A stretch of DNA of 64,000 nucleotides from Ancistrus triradiatus. Its lineage: Eukaryota; Chordata; Actinopteri; Siluriformes; Loricariidae. Shown here piece after piece: positions 54,535-64,000 of the stretch. How positions within the stretch are numbered: position 1 is the first letter of the stretch; the number at the start of each line of letters is the position of its first letter. The position numbers and the translations under genes are program-made. Location: NCBI GenBank assembly GCA_025084515.1, contig JAJAGP010001666.1, positions 1 to 64,000 of the forward strand. Reading direction: 5' to 3'. The notes under the pieces are model-generated. The model had not been told where the DNA came from, did not search any database, and saw nothing but the letters and a program-made list of their open reading frames with translations.

Positions 54535-56040
54535 TATTTGTATCTTTGCATTATTTGCATCTTTTTTTGACATTTGAAGAAAATAAATACTCTTGTCATT
54601 GTTGCAAATAAGTATTTTTATATGAAATTTGTCAGACATTTACAGAATAAACACCAAAATGTTCCATATCACTCAAACACATACAGTACCTAAAAATAGG
54701 AAAACCAGAGAAACTGATCATTTTGCAGTGATCTCTTAATTTTTCCCAGTGCTGTGTATGCTCAAAAGCCAGTCTACCTTGTTCTATAAAGCCCATATAT
54801 TAAAACAAAAGACGTGTACAGCTTCTTGAATTTGTACCCACCCCCACCCAGTAGACCAGATTCTACAGCTAAAGCTGCTCATTAAAGCCAGTGATGCATA
54901 GTAGAAAAATCAGACATATGTGTCAAGAAACATGAAGGGCAAATTTTACTCCTTTAGAGCTGTCTGTGAACCAAGTGTGCCTTTATTTCCTGTTTTAACC
55001 TGCAGAAAGATTATTTTAACAATGTATGCTTTAGAAGCAAGTGTTAAAATTGCATAAATCTGAGTAAGTCAGTGTATTGTAAATTGTATGTTCATTGCAA
55101 AAACTGATCATCTGTATTCAACCCCATGCTCTGGTATATATTATCAGATCATTCTAATATTATTTTAAGACTATACAAGCCATTCATAGACCTACAATGT
55201 GGACAAAAGTATGACATTACTGGCAAAAAATGTTTTAATTTCTTTCAATGCTTTTCTTTGCAAATCATATAACCAGCATAATAATTTCAGTGAAAGATTT
55301 TAGTATTTGGTCTGTTGTCCCTTTCGCTGTTATGACAGCATGCACTCAAGCTGGGATGAATTTGTACAAAATCTGATGATCAAAATCATCCCAGCATGAA
55401 TTCACAATATTTCAAAAAGCATCTTGTGATGTAACATAATGCTTGGCGTTGTTTGTCTCAATTAGGCTTCTATAGTTTTCAAGTAGTTGTTGCAAAGCTT
55501 TTGGCCCACAATTTTCATTAATTTTAGCAAGTAAAATTATCTGTCAGATCCCTTTGCTTCCTGCAGGAAGGTAATGCTTAAAAAACTAATAAAGTAAAGG
55601 AAAATGCTAACAGAATGTCAAAATTATACTTAAAATGTATAAAAAATGTCTAGAAGTAGTTAATTTAATTATTAGTTAATTTAATTACTTGTTAAATGTT
55701 TCCAATAATATGATAATGAGAAATATACATCCGCTTTGTCTCTTTCTGTAGGTGCACCCACAAACCACACAGATTCCTTAGATACAATACTGCATGTAAT
55801 TTACAGATATATGAATATTGGACCTAATATACGATTTAAACATATTTTATCTTAAATACCAATTATAGCACCCTAAAGCAGAATAGTAGGCTCAGATGTA
55901 GTATACATTGCAGAGGAGGTAAAATGAGTGGAATGAATGAAATGAAATGAGGTTAAATTCATGACTGCAGTTCAAGGTGCACCAACAGATTCAACAACAA
56001 TAAATAAATATGCAATAAATATAATAAATAGTAGTACATA
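54535..56040. other. No gene; possible old transposon at 55200-55560
   Basis: AT-rich. 55300-55520 (TATTTGGTCTGTTGTCCCTTT, GACAGCATGCACTCAAGCTG) reads like antisense transposase tail of a Tc1/mariner type, but no TIR pair was found. Confidence 0.35.
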
Positions 56041-56145
56041 CAGTGGTGCTTAACAGTTTATGAACCCTTTAGAATTCCCTGTATATCTGGATCACTGTAA
56101 CCTAAAACTTCATCGGACGTTCACACATCTTATAAAAGTAGTCGT
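56041..56145 (+). mobile_element. Tc1-A TIR fragment, copy 6
   Basis: CAGTGGTGCTTAACAGTTTATG, AACCCTTTAGAATT, TAACCTAAAACTTCATC and CTTATAAAAGTAG. Only the first 100 bp of the family remain. Confidence 0.75.
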
Positions 56146-56149
56146 GACA

Positions 56150-56290
56150 AGGCACGAACGGTGCAGTGGCTGGCTGGGTACCAGCATCTCCAGGTGGGCC
56201 AATACCAGGTGGAGTGACCTGGGTCTTTTCTGTGTGGGGTCTGTATGTCCTCCTCGTGTCTGTGTGGTTTCTCTCCGTGTACTGTTCAGG
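56150..56290 (+). repeat. tRNA-like dispersed repeat (GGCACGGTGG type), copy 3
   Basis: AAGGCACGAACGGTGCAGTG, GACCTGGGTCTTTTCTGTGT, GGGGTCTGTATGTCCTCCTC and GTGTCTGTGTGGTTTCTCTC. It abuts the Tc1-A fragment and lacks a clear B box. Confidence 0.65.
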
Positions 56291-57214
56291 TAACATTTCT
56301 TATTTATGAAAACCTTGATTTTAAGTCAAGGTGTAAGGTAGGCTCAGTTTTTAAGGTAGTCTAGTTTACAGGGTTAAAAGAATAAACTTCATAATTCTTC
56401 CAAAAATTGTGACAGCTTGCTTTTTTATTAACAGCATTTGCTTGTACTTTTACTTTCAATACTTAAGTACATTTATTGTCAGGAAACTATTTTTAATACT
56501 TAAGTACAGTAAATAGCAGATACTTTAATACTTTTACTGAACTACTGTTCTAAGAGTTGACCTTAACTTCTACCAAAGTCTTTTTCTGGTAAGATATTTA
56601 TACTTTCACTTAAGTGCAGCTTTCAGGTACTTTATCTGCTCACGTCTCCTGAAAGCCTCTCCTTTGTCGCTGTGTAGCTTACTGAGCTCCCCATTGAACC
56701 AAGGATTGTTCTTAGAGAAAAGTTGAAGTTGAAAAATGATGTTATTATTGTCACAGAAGTTGGAAGTTAAGTGATGTCATGCCTGCCATATTGATCACAC
56801 ACAAAAGTCTCCATTCCTTTCATTCCTCCCACTATATGACTCCCACATGCCAGGCGTTTTCTTTGTGTAGACTCCATTCCACTGCATAAGCTTTCAGTTA
56901 GTACTGTGATTCTCTGCATTCCATTTGTCTGCTTGACTTTCATCCATTTCCCTATGCTCCTGTTTAGTCTGGCTGCCTTGGGTCTTGTTAACGCCTTGGG
57001 CGCCTTGGTCATCCCTCTGGTTAACTCTCAGGGCCTTCTAGGCCTTCAGTGAAGGTCTACAACTTTTTTTAGGAACTAAGAGTTATTTCATTATATAGTT
57101 TTTAAGTGCTTGAATTGGCCAGGATTTCGGGGAGGTACAGTACTGTGCAAAAGTCTTAAGCATTTTATTATTTATTTAACTTTTTGTGGTCATTACACAT
57201 TGTAGTTTTACAGT
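56291..57214. other. No gene; LTR-like piece at 56892-57012
   Basis: CTGTGATTCTCTGCATTCCA, TTTCATCCATTTCCCTATGC and GGCTGCCTTGGGTCTTG match 61940-62030. Near 57130 TACAGTACTGTGCAAAAGTC is an isolated transposon-type end. Confidence 0.4.
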
Positions 57215-57335
57215 GATAGACTGTAGTCCATCTGGTTGTCTATATACATTGTTAGTTCCCTTTATTCTGTTCCCTAATGTCCAGGACCACCACAGATCAG
57301 GTACTATTTGGGTGGAGGATCAATCAGGTATTGAT
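57215..57335. mobile_element. Half copy of the palindromic MITE
   Basis: ACTGTAGTCCATCTGGTTGT, TACATTGTTAGTTCCCTTTA, TGTCCAGGACCACCACAGAT and CAGGTACTATTTGGGTGG match one arm of 11032-11752. Confidence 0.75.
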
Positions 57336-57702
57336 AGCTAATGGTTGAGACCTCACAAAAACATTTCAGGATGCTGTTGATCTTCATAGAGAAAGCAGTT
57401 CTTCTGGAGCAAACTTTATGATGCTATTGATCAATTCACGATATATGATGGGAGGATGGACTGTGTCTGTAAAAAGCAATTATTATGATCATTTTGTTAA
57501 GTGTCCTACCATTTCTTATCAAAGCTGGTATTATTTTATGCTAGAGTTTTTGATTTATGTATCAGAGTGCTGCAGTCATTTGTCACTGATACATGTTAAG
57601 GCTGATTAAAGCAACGCTGGTTGGTTTGTTTGTTCTGAGAAGTCGGTTTAAAATTGTTTAGATTTGATGTGTTAAATGCAACAGTGGCTTTAACAGCAAT
57701 AT
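57336..57702. other. No gene seen
   Basis: AT-rich; the frame at 57418-57609 has no recognised domain. Confidence 0.35.
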
Positions 57703-58641
57703 TCTTTGAGGTAAAAGAGTTCCATTCTATCATTACCCCGCTGCTAAAACATGATCATCAGACTAAGCCCTTCAGTCATAATAGATGAGGAACATAATTT
57801 CCCAATAACTGTTTATCTTACAGACAATAAATATATCGATTGGTACGTTTGAATTTATTTACATTCAGTAAATAAAATGGGTCAGGTTTATAAGGCAGGC
57901 TGTTACTAAGACACACTATTCTACCGACAGAAGCAAATCTGAGTGAGATTTCGGTGTTATAACCAAAGTTCCTGCTATAATGAAAGATCCCGTAAGGATC
58001 CCCTTATGCTTGACTATTAATGTTAATATTATCAGTCAGAAATGTAAAGGAAGAGTTACAGAGCATCAGCAGCTTCTCTGGGTTAAGAGCTGGACTTAAC
58101 AGAGAACATACCTGTCAGATGACAGATGAACAGAAGAACCTCCGATCAGCCACAGATGGCGTTTAGTGAAGGACGCAGAGTTTAACAGCAGCAAACGATG
58201 TGTTTATGAGTGATTAAGCTGATTCAGTTTGTGTTGATGGTAGTAAAACTGACCTTCAGGGTCGTTGCTCTTCGGTCAAACTCTGAATCCATTAAGAGCT
58301 CGAGACGTTTCATTTTAAGTAGTGACTTCGTTGCGCTTTCAAGCACTTCCAAATCCTTATAAGGTGACAAACCTTTGGCTCACTGGAAGTATCAGGCTGG
58401 TCATTAGCTTCATCTTCCAAATTTACATAGATTAATAATGATATTTTTTCAAAACCAATAGATTTTATAAACTAATTATAGCTTTCATTTTGTCAGTGTT
58501 TTACTTGTATAATTGCTGTTATTAGGACCGACGTCATTCCTAGGTTACATGTGTATGTCGGGCAGTAAAACTTATAGAGCGTAATAATGGCACACCGAGA
58601 ACGTCTGTCAGCCAATCGGTCGGAACTACCTGTGGTATAAT
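57703..58641 (-). mobile_element. Unclassified TIR element, copy 2
   Basis: Inverse-orientation partner of 1680-2704. Its outer end on the minus strand is ATTATACCACAGGTAGTTCC (58641). The other terminus is lost near 57703. Shared inner blocks include ACCAATCGATATATT, GTAACAGCCTGCCTTATAAA and GAGCTCTTAATGGATTCA. Divergence is high, so both copies are old or come from different subfamilies. Confidence 0.65.
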
Positions 58642-59462
58642 CTAATTTAATACGTGATTTGGATTTTGATATTTCTGTGCTGCTTGAATAGCAAGGGCTG
58701 AGACCTTAAATGTTAACGTTTTATTCCAGATGTCAATAGTCTTTGCATTTAGCTGTCTGAATTAACAATTTAAAAAAGCAATACCACAGATTACAGTTTA
58801 ACATGCATTGTCTATTTTAGATTTCGGTGACCATCTATACACTATATTTTATTTAAATATTTTTACCATTTATGCTCCAAAACTGAAGGCCAAGCTCTAA
58901 TAGCTACTGTTTGCCAATCGGCTCTCACTGTTGTTGTTTCATTGTTTGTTCAGTAAATCCCTTTTCATACATCTCCACTCTCTGGCCCAGCAGGAGCAGA
59001 CTCTGTTCTGGACACGATTGCTCCCCATGGCTGAGCAATGTCATTTGGGAGCTTGTTTCAGCATCTTAACTTGCTTCTCTTGGCTCCACGGTGCTCCACC
59101 TCACTAAGCAAGCCACAGTTCTAACCATTACCCTTCCTACTCCCTGATGGTCACCACCCCAGTCACTTCTGTGTGCATGGTTGAATCTATTTAACCTTGT
59201 TCTGTATGACAAGCTGCCTGACAGTTGTCCTGAGGGTTTCCAGGGTTTTTGACTGCAGTGTTTCATGTTTGTTATTATCCAGCTCATGAGCCAGAGAGTA
59301 CTTCTCCCTCCTAGATTATTTTCCTCTTATCTGGCCATGATACCTCCTGGGCAAATATGATCTGCTTCAGAGGAGGTATCAAGAGCAACTATGACATATT
59401 TGTCAAAGGCTTCCTTGGTGTCTTCAGTCATCCCCTGTTCTTTGTTGATGAATACGACCCCA
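58642..59462. other. No gene; LTR-like piece at 58925-59000
   Basis: TGTTGTTTCATTGTTTGTTC, CATCTCCACTCTCTGGCCCAGC match 62065-62130. The minus frame at 59066-59287 is unrecognised. Confidence 0.35.
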
Positions 59463-60238
59463 GGGGCCATATTCATAAAGATTCTTCATGCTAAGAGTAG
59501 CTCCTAGTGATGACATTCTAAGAAAAATCTTAGAATTGTGAGCATTTTCCACTCAAAGTTAGGAGTAGATCCTAGTAAATATAAAAGTTATTCATAATAC
59601 ATCTTAACCCCTAAAAGAGCTCCTACAGTGAAAAATGGTTAGGAGTAGGGAAGACTTTTAGGCTTAGGAGTTAGGCAGAGCAGAAAACAGAGGAAAGATG
59701 ACGTTCTCCAAACACTGAATAACAGTTAGTTAATCAAACGCTACCGATTAGATCGTGCAGGAATAATGTTTGTGGTTGATCTTATTAGAGAGTCGCTCAC
59801 ATCGCCTACACAGTTCAACAATGGTGTAACACCAGTGGTTTTCCATAGGTTTTCCAGTAGTTTAAGTAGGCTACAAAAATTACCAGCATGGTAAATAAAC
59901 TGTCAGTAAAATAAAGCAAATAAAGGCTTGTGTGTGAATATTGTAAAATATGCAGAAACAACCAAAGCGTGTCTAATATTCTGTACAGTATTTCCCTAAT
60001 TAAGAGTGTGTGTGTGTGTCTGTGAGAGAGAGACAGAGTGACAGGGGTGTCTTCAAGAGAATGCGTCATACCTAGCAACCGGGTAAACCACTCCTTCTCA
60101 CTGAGATAAATGTTTTCGCATTTTTCTTGCTCAGAGTTGCTAGATTGTTTTTGAATCACACTTTAGCTAAAACTCCTAGATAGTTTTTATGCTAAGTTAG
60201 GAGCTCTCTAAGACTATTCTTAGAATCTTAGAAGATTA
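59463..60238 (+). mobile_element. Harbinger-like MITE, copy 2
   Basis: Starts GGGCCATATTCATAAAGATTC, TAAGAGTAGCTCCTAGTG; ends TTAGGAGCTCTCTAAGACTA, TTCTTAGAATCTTAG. It is the partner of 44663-45590 and retains the shorter microsatellite seed. Confidence 0.65.
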
Positions 60239-60329
60239 CTACATGACATATAGTGCTTCTTGGGTTTCTCTACCTTTCACACATGCTTTTTATTCATAAT
60301 TTCAGCCTTTTAGCTGTAAACATTTTCAC

Positions 60330-60790
60330 CCCCAAGTCTGGCTTTTCTTAGAGAGGCAGACCAGCGCAGAGCAGCATGCCCTTTATAATGGAAGTAGACA
60401 CATTAGACACAGTAGACACACACAGGCACATGCTCTCTCAACACCAGGGTAGACCACCTAAGCTGTACCTGCGTGCATACTTCATACTTCAGCTCACACA
60501 CAAAGAACACAATTGGGATATTGGGGACTGGGAGCTTTTACCCATCAATTTAGCACTGGAGGAATTTGGCTGGAGGGAGTGTCACTTGCTGGAGGGAGCC
60601 AAGCACTGACCACAAGAACCAGAAGTATCTGAAACCCCTCGTCAAGTCCTTTGGTCCTTACTCTTCTCCTATTTCTAGTTTTCAATCTCTTACTGGACGA
60701 TGACCTCTCCTGAAGGCACTCTCCATACATGTGTCCGACTGATGCCCCCAAATTTATTCTGTCTGCATCCCACACACACTACAAGATCAA
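60330..60790 (+). pseudogene. Ty3/gypsy remnant 3, RNase H region
   Basis: PFIMEVDTLDTVDT, RPPKLYLRAYF, NWDIGDWELLPINLALEEFG and LLEGAKH then a stop. Out of frame, DHKNQKYL (about 60608) follows. These match the RNase H of the gypsy elements above but are more diverged. The first Asp, Glu and DHKN are still visible. No LTR is adjacent; an LTR-like piece at 61940-62150 could belong to it. Confidence 0.7.
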
Positions 60791-60837
60791 CTGTACATAC
60801 TTCCATCAGTTCTGGGTATGCTGGAGAGTCAAAAACA

Positions 60838-60970
60838 ATACTGGTCCCATCATTAATCATTCTAGTTTGACAGTGGCAAGGAAGAACTCCCTAAGCATTA
60901 TGAGGAAGAAACCTTGGGAGGACCACAACTCAAAATGGGACCCAACCTCATTGGGTGGCGTAGATGATAG
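60838..60970 (-). repeat. Dispersed retroelement 3' tail, inverted copy
   Basis: GACAGTGGCAAGGAAGAACTCCC, TGAGGAAGAAACCTTGGGAG and GGACCACAACTC are the reverse complement of 46085-46200. Confidence 0.65.
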
Positions 60971-61939
60971 TTCAAATAAAATATTGTAAAATATGCAAAT
61001 CAGCATTATGTAGTCTGATACACAGAGTCATGGTAGGATCTTGAGTATAAGCAGGACAGTTCTTGACGGCACTTTGTCCCAAGCAAACCAGAGGAGGGAG
61101 TGAGTTACTGCCCTCTGGTGTGGCCCAGGTATGGTGGGGTTGGAGTGATGACGGAAACAACTTGAGTGAAGCTGAAACAGATGAACATCTTCATGTGAAC
61201 ATCTTCACATGAGACATCAGCAACCCCACAGAAGGCAATTAGACAGCAACCCAACATCCCAGATCTCTTGTACTATAAACCCCCAGATCACACCTTTGTG
61301 GCAAACTCTATACAGAGCGTTCAGAGTAAGATTCTCATGATGTTCCCTGCTGGTAAGGTCCATCCTCTGCTTGTTCCTGAATGTCCTTGGGCACTTTATT
61401 ACAGACCTCCCAGAATCCTACACCTATACTAAATCTTCCAGCATGGATTGATTCTCCAGGACAGTCTATTTTGTGCCACTGAGACCTTCTGTTTTCAAAA
61501 GACTGTATGTTTCAGCTCAGAAAGGATCCCCAATAGAATTGAACCGGGCCTGCAGTCAGAAAGGATCCCATGTGTTCGTGTGTTTCATTTTCTAGGATTC
61601 TATCATCTGAACACATGGGATCCTTTCGACCACGGGCCCAGGTTCATCTATCACCTGACAGACTATGTTCCACTCCAGTCCCAACGGCAGTGTGAAGGCA
61701 GTAATAGCTGGGGTCCCACTCCTCACATGTGAAGAAAGATCAACCCCAGAGTTTCTTGGCATATTCACAATCATTCATGGAATTCACATCTCTTTCTAAC
61801 ACTCCTGTGGTGGCCATCTGGGAGCAGCAGCACGAGCTCGTCAAAATGGTACTCCGTCATCATAAAGAGCAGGCGGATTGCCAACAAAGGAAAGTTCTCA
61901 TCTCTCTCACTCTTTTCTGGCAATAAAGCTTTGATGAAC
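60971..61939. other. No firm gene
   Basis: Moderate GC. 61740-61905 (plus) encodes IWEQQHELVKMVLRHH, possibly gag- or env-like debris of an LTR element but not assigned. TCTGAACACATGGGATCC at 61608 and its near-inverse at 61566 form a short local repeat. Confidence 0.3.
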
Positions 61940-62150
61940 GGTGATTCTCTGCATTCTGTTTGCCTACCTGATTTTCATCAATTTCCCTTTGCTCCTGTCT
62001 AGTCCGTCTGCCTTGGGTTTTGCCATTTTTCTCCCAGTTTTATGAACTGCCTACTCATTTTAATGTTGTTTCATTGTTTGTTTATTAAAGTCATTTTTCC
62101 TATCACTCTTAAATTTCTCTCCACTGTCCAGCCCAGCCTGATATCTGGTG
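61940..62150 (+). repeat. LTR-like dispersed segment
   Basis: GTGATTCTCTGCATTCTGTT, TCATCAATTTCCCTTTGCTC, GTTTATTAAAGTCATTTTTC and CTCCACTGTCCAGCCCAGCC. The two halves recur in the same order at 56892-57012 and 58925-59000, separated by about 1.9 kb of other sequence there. It looks like an LTR of an unnamed element. Confidence 0.5.
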
Positions 62151-62749
62151 CATTTTGGAGAGAATATGAAGTGACTGATATAACTGGTTAACAAAGGAAT
62201 GCTGATTCGATATCCTACTTGAAGAAATTTGATCTATTCATGCATACATAGGACCTTGAATTCTGTATGTTTCCAATATAATGTCAGCAGTAACCCAGCA
62301 ATTTAAAGGCATAATGCATTTTCCTCTTGTGTATATAGATAAACAAAAACATTGCATCACTCACCAATTACTGATACATTGTGTTGTACAGCTTCAGACA
62401 TGAAGCACTTCAATGCATTGTTATTGCTATGTCAGGCATACTAATGGATGCCACAGTGACATCAGTGACACTGTGTAAGAAAAAGGAAAATGCTAAAAAT
62501 ACAGCTGATACAAGCATAATCTCTTTACATTATTCAGTTGGTTTTGCACACAGAGCCCCCACGACCCTGACAAAAATCAGGCTGTGATGTACTTATTCTC
62601 TTGTGCAGTTACACAGCTAGGCCTTCTGCTTATTTTCTTTTGGTGAATATGGAATCACCTTAATATTTGCAAACAACAATAGACTAGCAAAGTTCATTGC
62701 AAAGGTTGTTTCATGTTTCTTTTAATTTTGTGTTCCCACATTTTTTCCT
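62151..62749. other. No gene seen
   Basis: AT-rich; the frame 62381-62587 (plus) has no recognised domain. Confidence 0.35.
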
Positions 62750-63861
62750 CTCAATTTGCACTTCTTCAGAGGAATGGATTGGCTTATTCATCCATCTTTG
62801 CCATTGCCAGGATCAATTGACATGGGCTGCTGTTGTAGCAGCAGGGAGCTGATTCCTCGGTCAGACATGGCCAACTGTGCATCAGCCAAAGGCTTGCCAA
62901 TACTGGAACATGGTCCTCCACAGTTGTGAATTAGACTGCAGAGTCTCCTGAACACCTCATTTAAACCTCATCAATTTTTACATACCTTTCCCACCAAAGG
63001 AAAACAATTTACCTGATCCATTGAACAGAAGGAGCACTAAAGGTGACTGACTGTCATATGGGATGGCTCCCCAGATCATCACACCACCAGCTGGGGAGGT
63101 TTGTTGCTCCACAGCAAAGGCAGGATTGAAGTGCTCACCATGAGGCTTCCATACTCAAACTCGACGATTGTCAGATCCCAAACAGAACCTGGATTCATTG
63201 CTAAAGACGATACGGTTCCAGTCCACAGCAGTACATGTTTCTGGTTCCCAACACCACTGCAAACGAAGGTGATGGTGGCTGGCTGTCAATGACAAGATAC
63301 AAAATGGGCACCTTGACAATAAATGTCCTTCTACTAAGCACCTGAAAATGGTCCCAGCAGAGACAGGGGTGTGTAGTGAAGGTGCCACCTGTGTCAACGA
63401 AACTGTTGGAGCTGCTCGTGCTTGTTGGCGGATCAAATGATTCTTTCTACTGGAGGTCTGTCTGGTCCGTCCGGAGCCTGTTCGCCGTGCGCGCGTGCCC
63501 TCACAGAACCACTGCTCATAACAGCTCCAACAACACCTAACAGCTAGGAGAGAATGGCCTAGATAGCAGGCAATTTGTCAAAACGATCATCCTACTTCTC
63601 TCAGTCCAAGGATGCACTCCCTCTCACAGTCTCAAAGTCAGCTGTACAAAATGTGTATCATAGAGATTTCTCACCGAGGTACACTACCCAAAAGTAGTCT
63701 TTGAGAGCCTTTTTATACAGCAGCGGGGGAAGCATTCTTATTGCAAGACCCAGTGTCTAATCAGACCACACCTTTAACCATTTACATATATGCCTGCCGA
63801 GTTTTGCAGCAATCTAACATTTATATCAGGGTGCGTTATTTTATTTTTTTGTCAATGAGTA
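62750..63861 (-). mobile_element. Tc3-like transposon D, copy 2
   Basis: Inverse partner of 30706-31720. Minus strand: TATAAAAAGGCTCTCAAAG near 63718, linker and APTVSLTQVAPSLHT, AGTIFRCLVEGHLL, then WNRIVFSNESRFCLGSDNRR (63160-63210). The canonical FSDESRF reads FSNESRF, so a catalytic Asp is replaced by Asn. APAGGVMIWGAIPYDS lies near 63050-63095. Beyond the coding part, TTTTTTTGTCAATGAGTATA at 63861 looks like the terminal repeat. Confidence 0.8.
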
Positions 63862-64000
63862 TATTTGCTTCCATAACAATGCTACTGTATTTAAATATTA
63901 GGATTTTTTTTCTATCAGCATGCACTGGAAAATATCTTATGCAATAACTGTTGTAACATATTTAGCTTAATGTTTTGCTCGTTGCTATTAATTGACTGCC

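Noticed and set aside
61448..61732. 94-codon plus-strand frame as a gene
   Set aside because: Contains a local inverted repeat and no recognised domain; sits between decayed LTR-element pieces.
1680..63720. Possible large inverted duplication linking 1.7/58 kb, 30.7/63.7 kb, 44.7/60 kb and 46.1/60.9 kb pairs
   Set aside because: The order of partners is not collinear as an inversion requires, and sequence between pairs is unrelated. Independent insertions explain it.

Overview
The window looks like a gene-poor, repeat-dense stretch of a teleost fish nuclear genome. The support is several Tc1-like transposon families with TA-flanked terminal inverted repeats (TIRs), two chromodomain-type Ty3/gypsy elements, a tRNA-derived SINE in four copies, a Penelope-like GIY-YIG fragment, palindromic MITEs, long CT/CA/AG microsatellites and GT-AG exon structure. 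Several of these repeat families are ones I associate with catfishes and their relatives, but species assignment is only an inference. There is no bacterial or viral gene organisation, no CRISPR array, and I recognised no rRNA or tRNA gene.

Host gene: the left edge carries the first part of a minus-strand gene for a secreted or membrane protein with a MAM domain. One exon lies at 2890-3094 and the next at 709-915; they join in phase across an intron that holds a 1 kb inverted-repeat element. The rest of the gene lies beyond position 1. I recognise no other host gene; one short possible exon near 17.8 kb is weak.

Layout: 4.06-10.62 kb is a Tc1 element split by a Ty3/gypsy retrotransposon (gypsy-1, 5-bp target duplication AGATG). 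10.7-17.4 kb holds a tRNA-like repeat, two palindromic MITEs, a Tigger/pogo-like element and two decayed Tc1 copies, one carrying a SINE. 19.3-24.3 kb holds two SINEs, another Tc1 family and a rearranged LTR element rich in Pro-Val-Pro-Ala-Pro-Arg repeats. 26-36 kb holds fragments of several Tc1 families, a Penelope-like remnant and a SINE. 38.7-41.5 kb is a mariner-like element with a Tc1 copy nested in it, inside a stretch with many single-base insertions. 44.7-49.1 kb holds a Harbinger-like MITE, a retroelement tail and more Tc1 copies. 50.1-54.5 kb is gypsy-2 on the minus strand (target duplication ATTAT). 56-64 kb holds partner copies, in inverse orientation, of elements seen earlier, plus a decayed third gypsy remnant and a Tc3-like transposon.

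The most informative observation is that both gypsy elements lack an obvious tRNA-type primer site. Instead, the bases two nucleotides after the LTR are complementary to the predicted 5' end of the element's own transcript. The pairing sequence differs between the two elements but is preserved as a pair, as expected for Tf1/sushi-type self-priming. No open reading frame in the window looks like a new cellular system. Coding sequences of the mobile elements are broken by frameshifts and stops.
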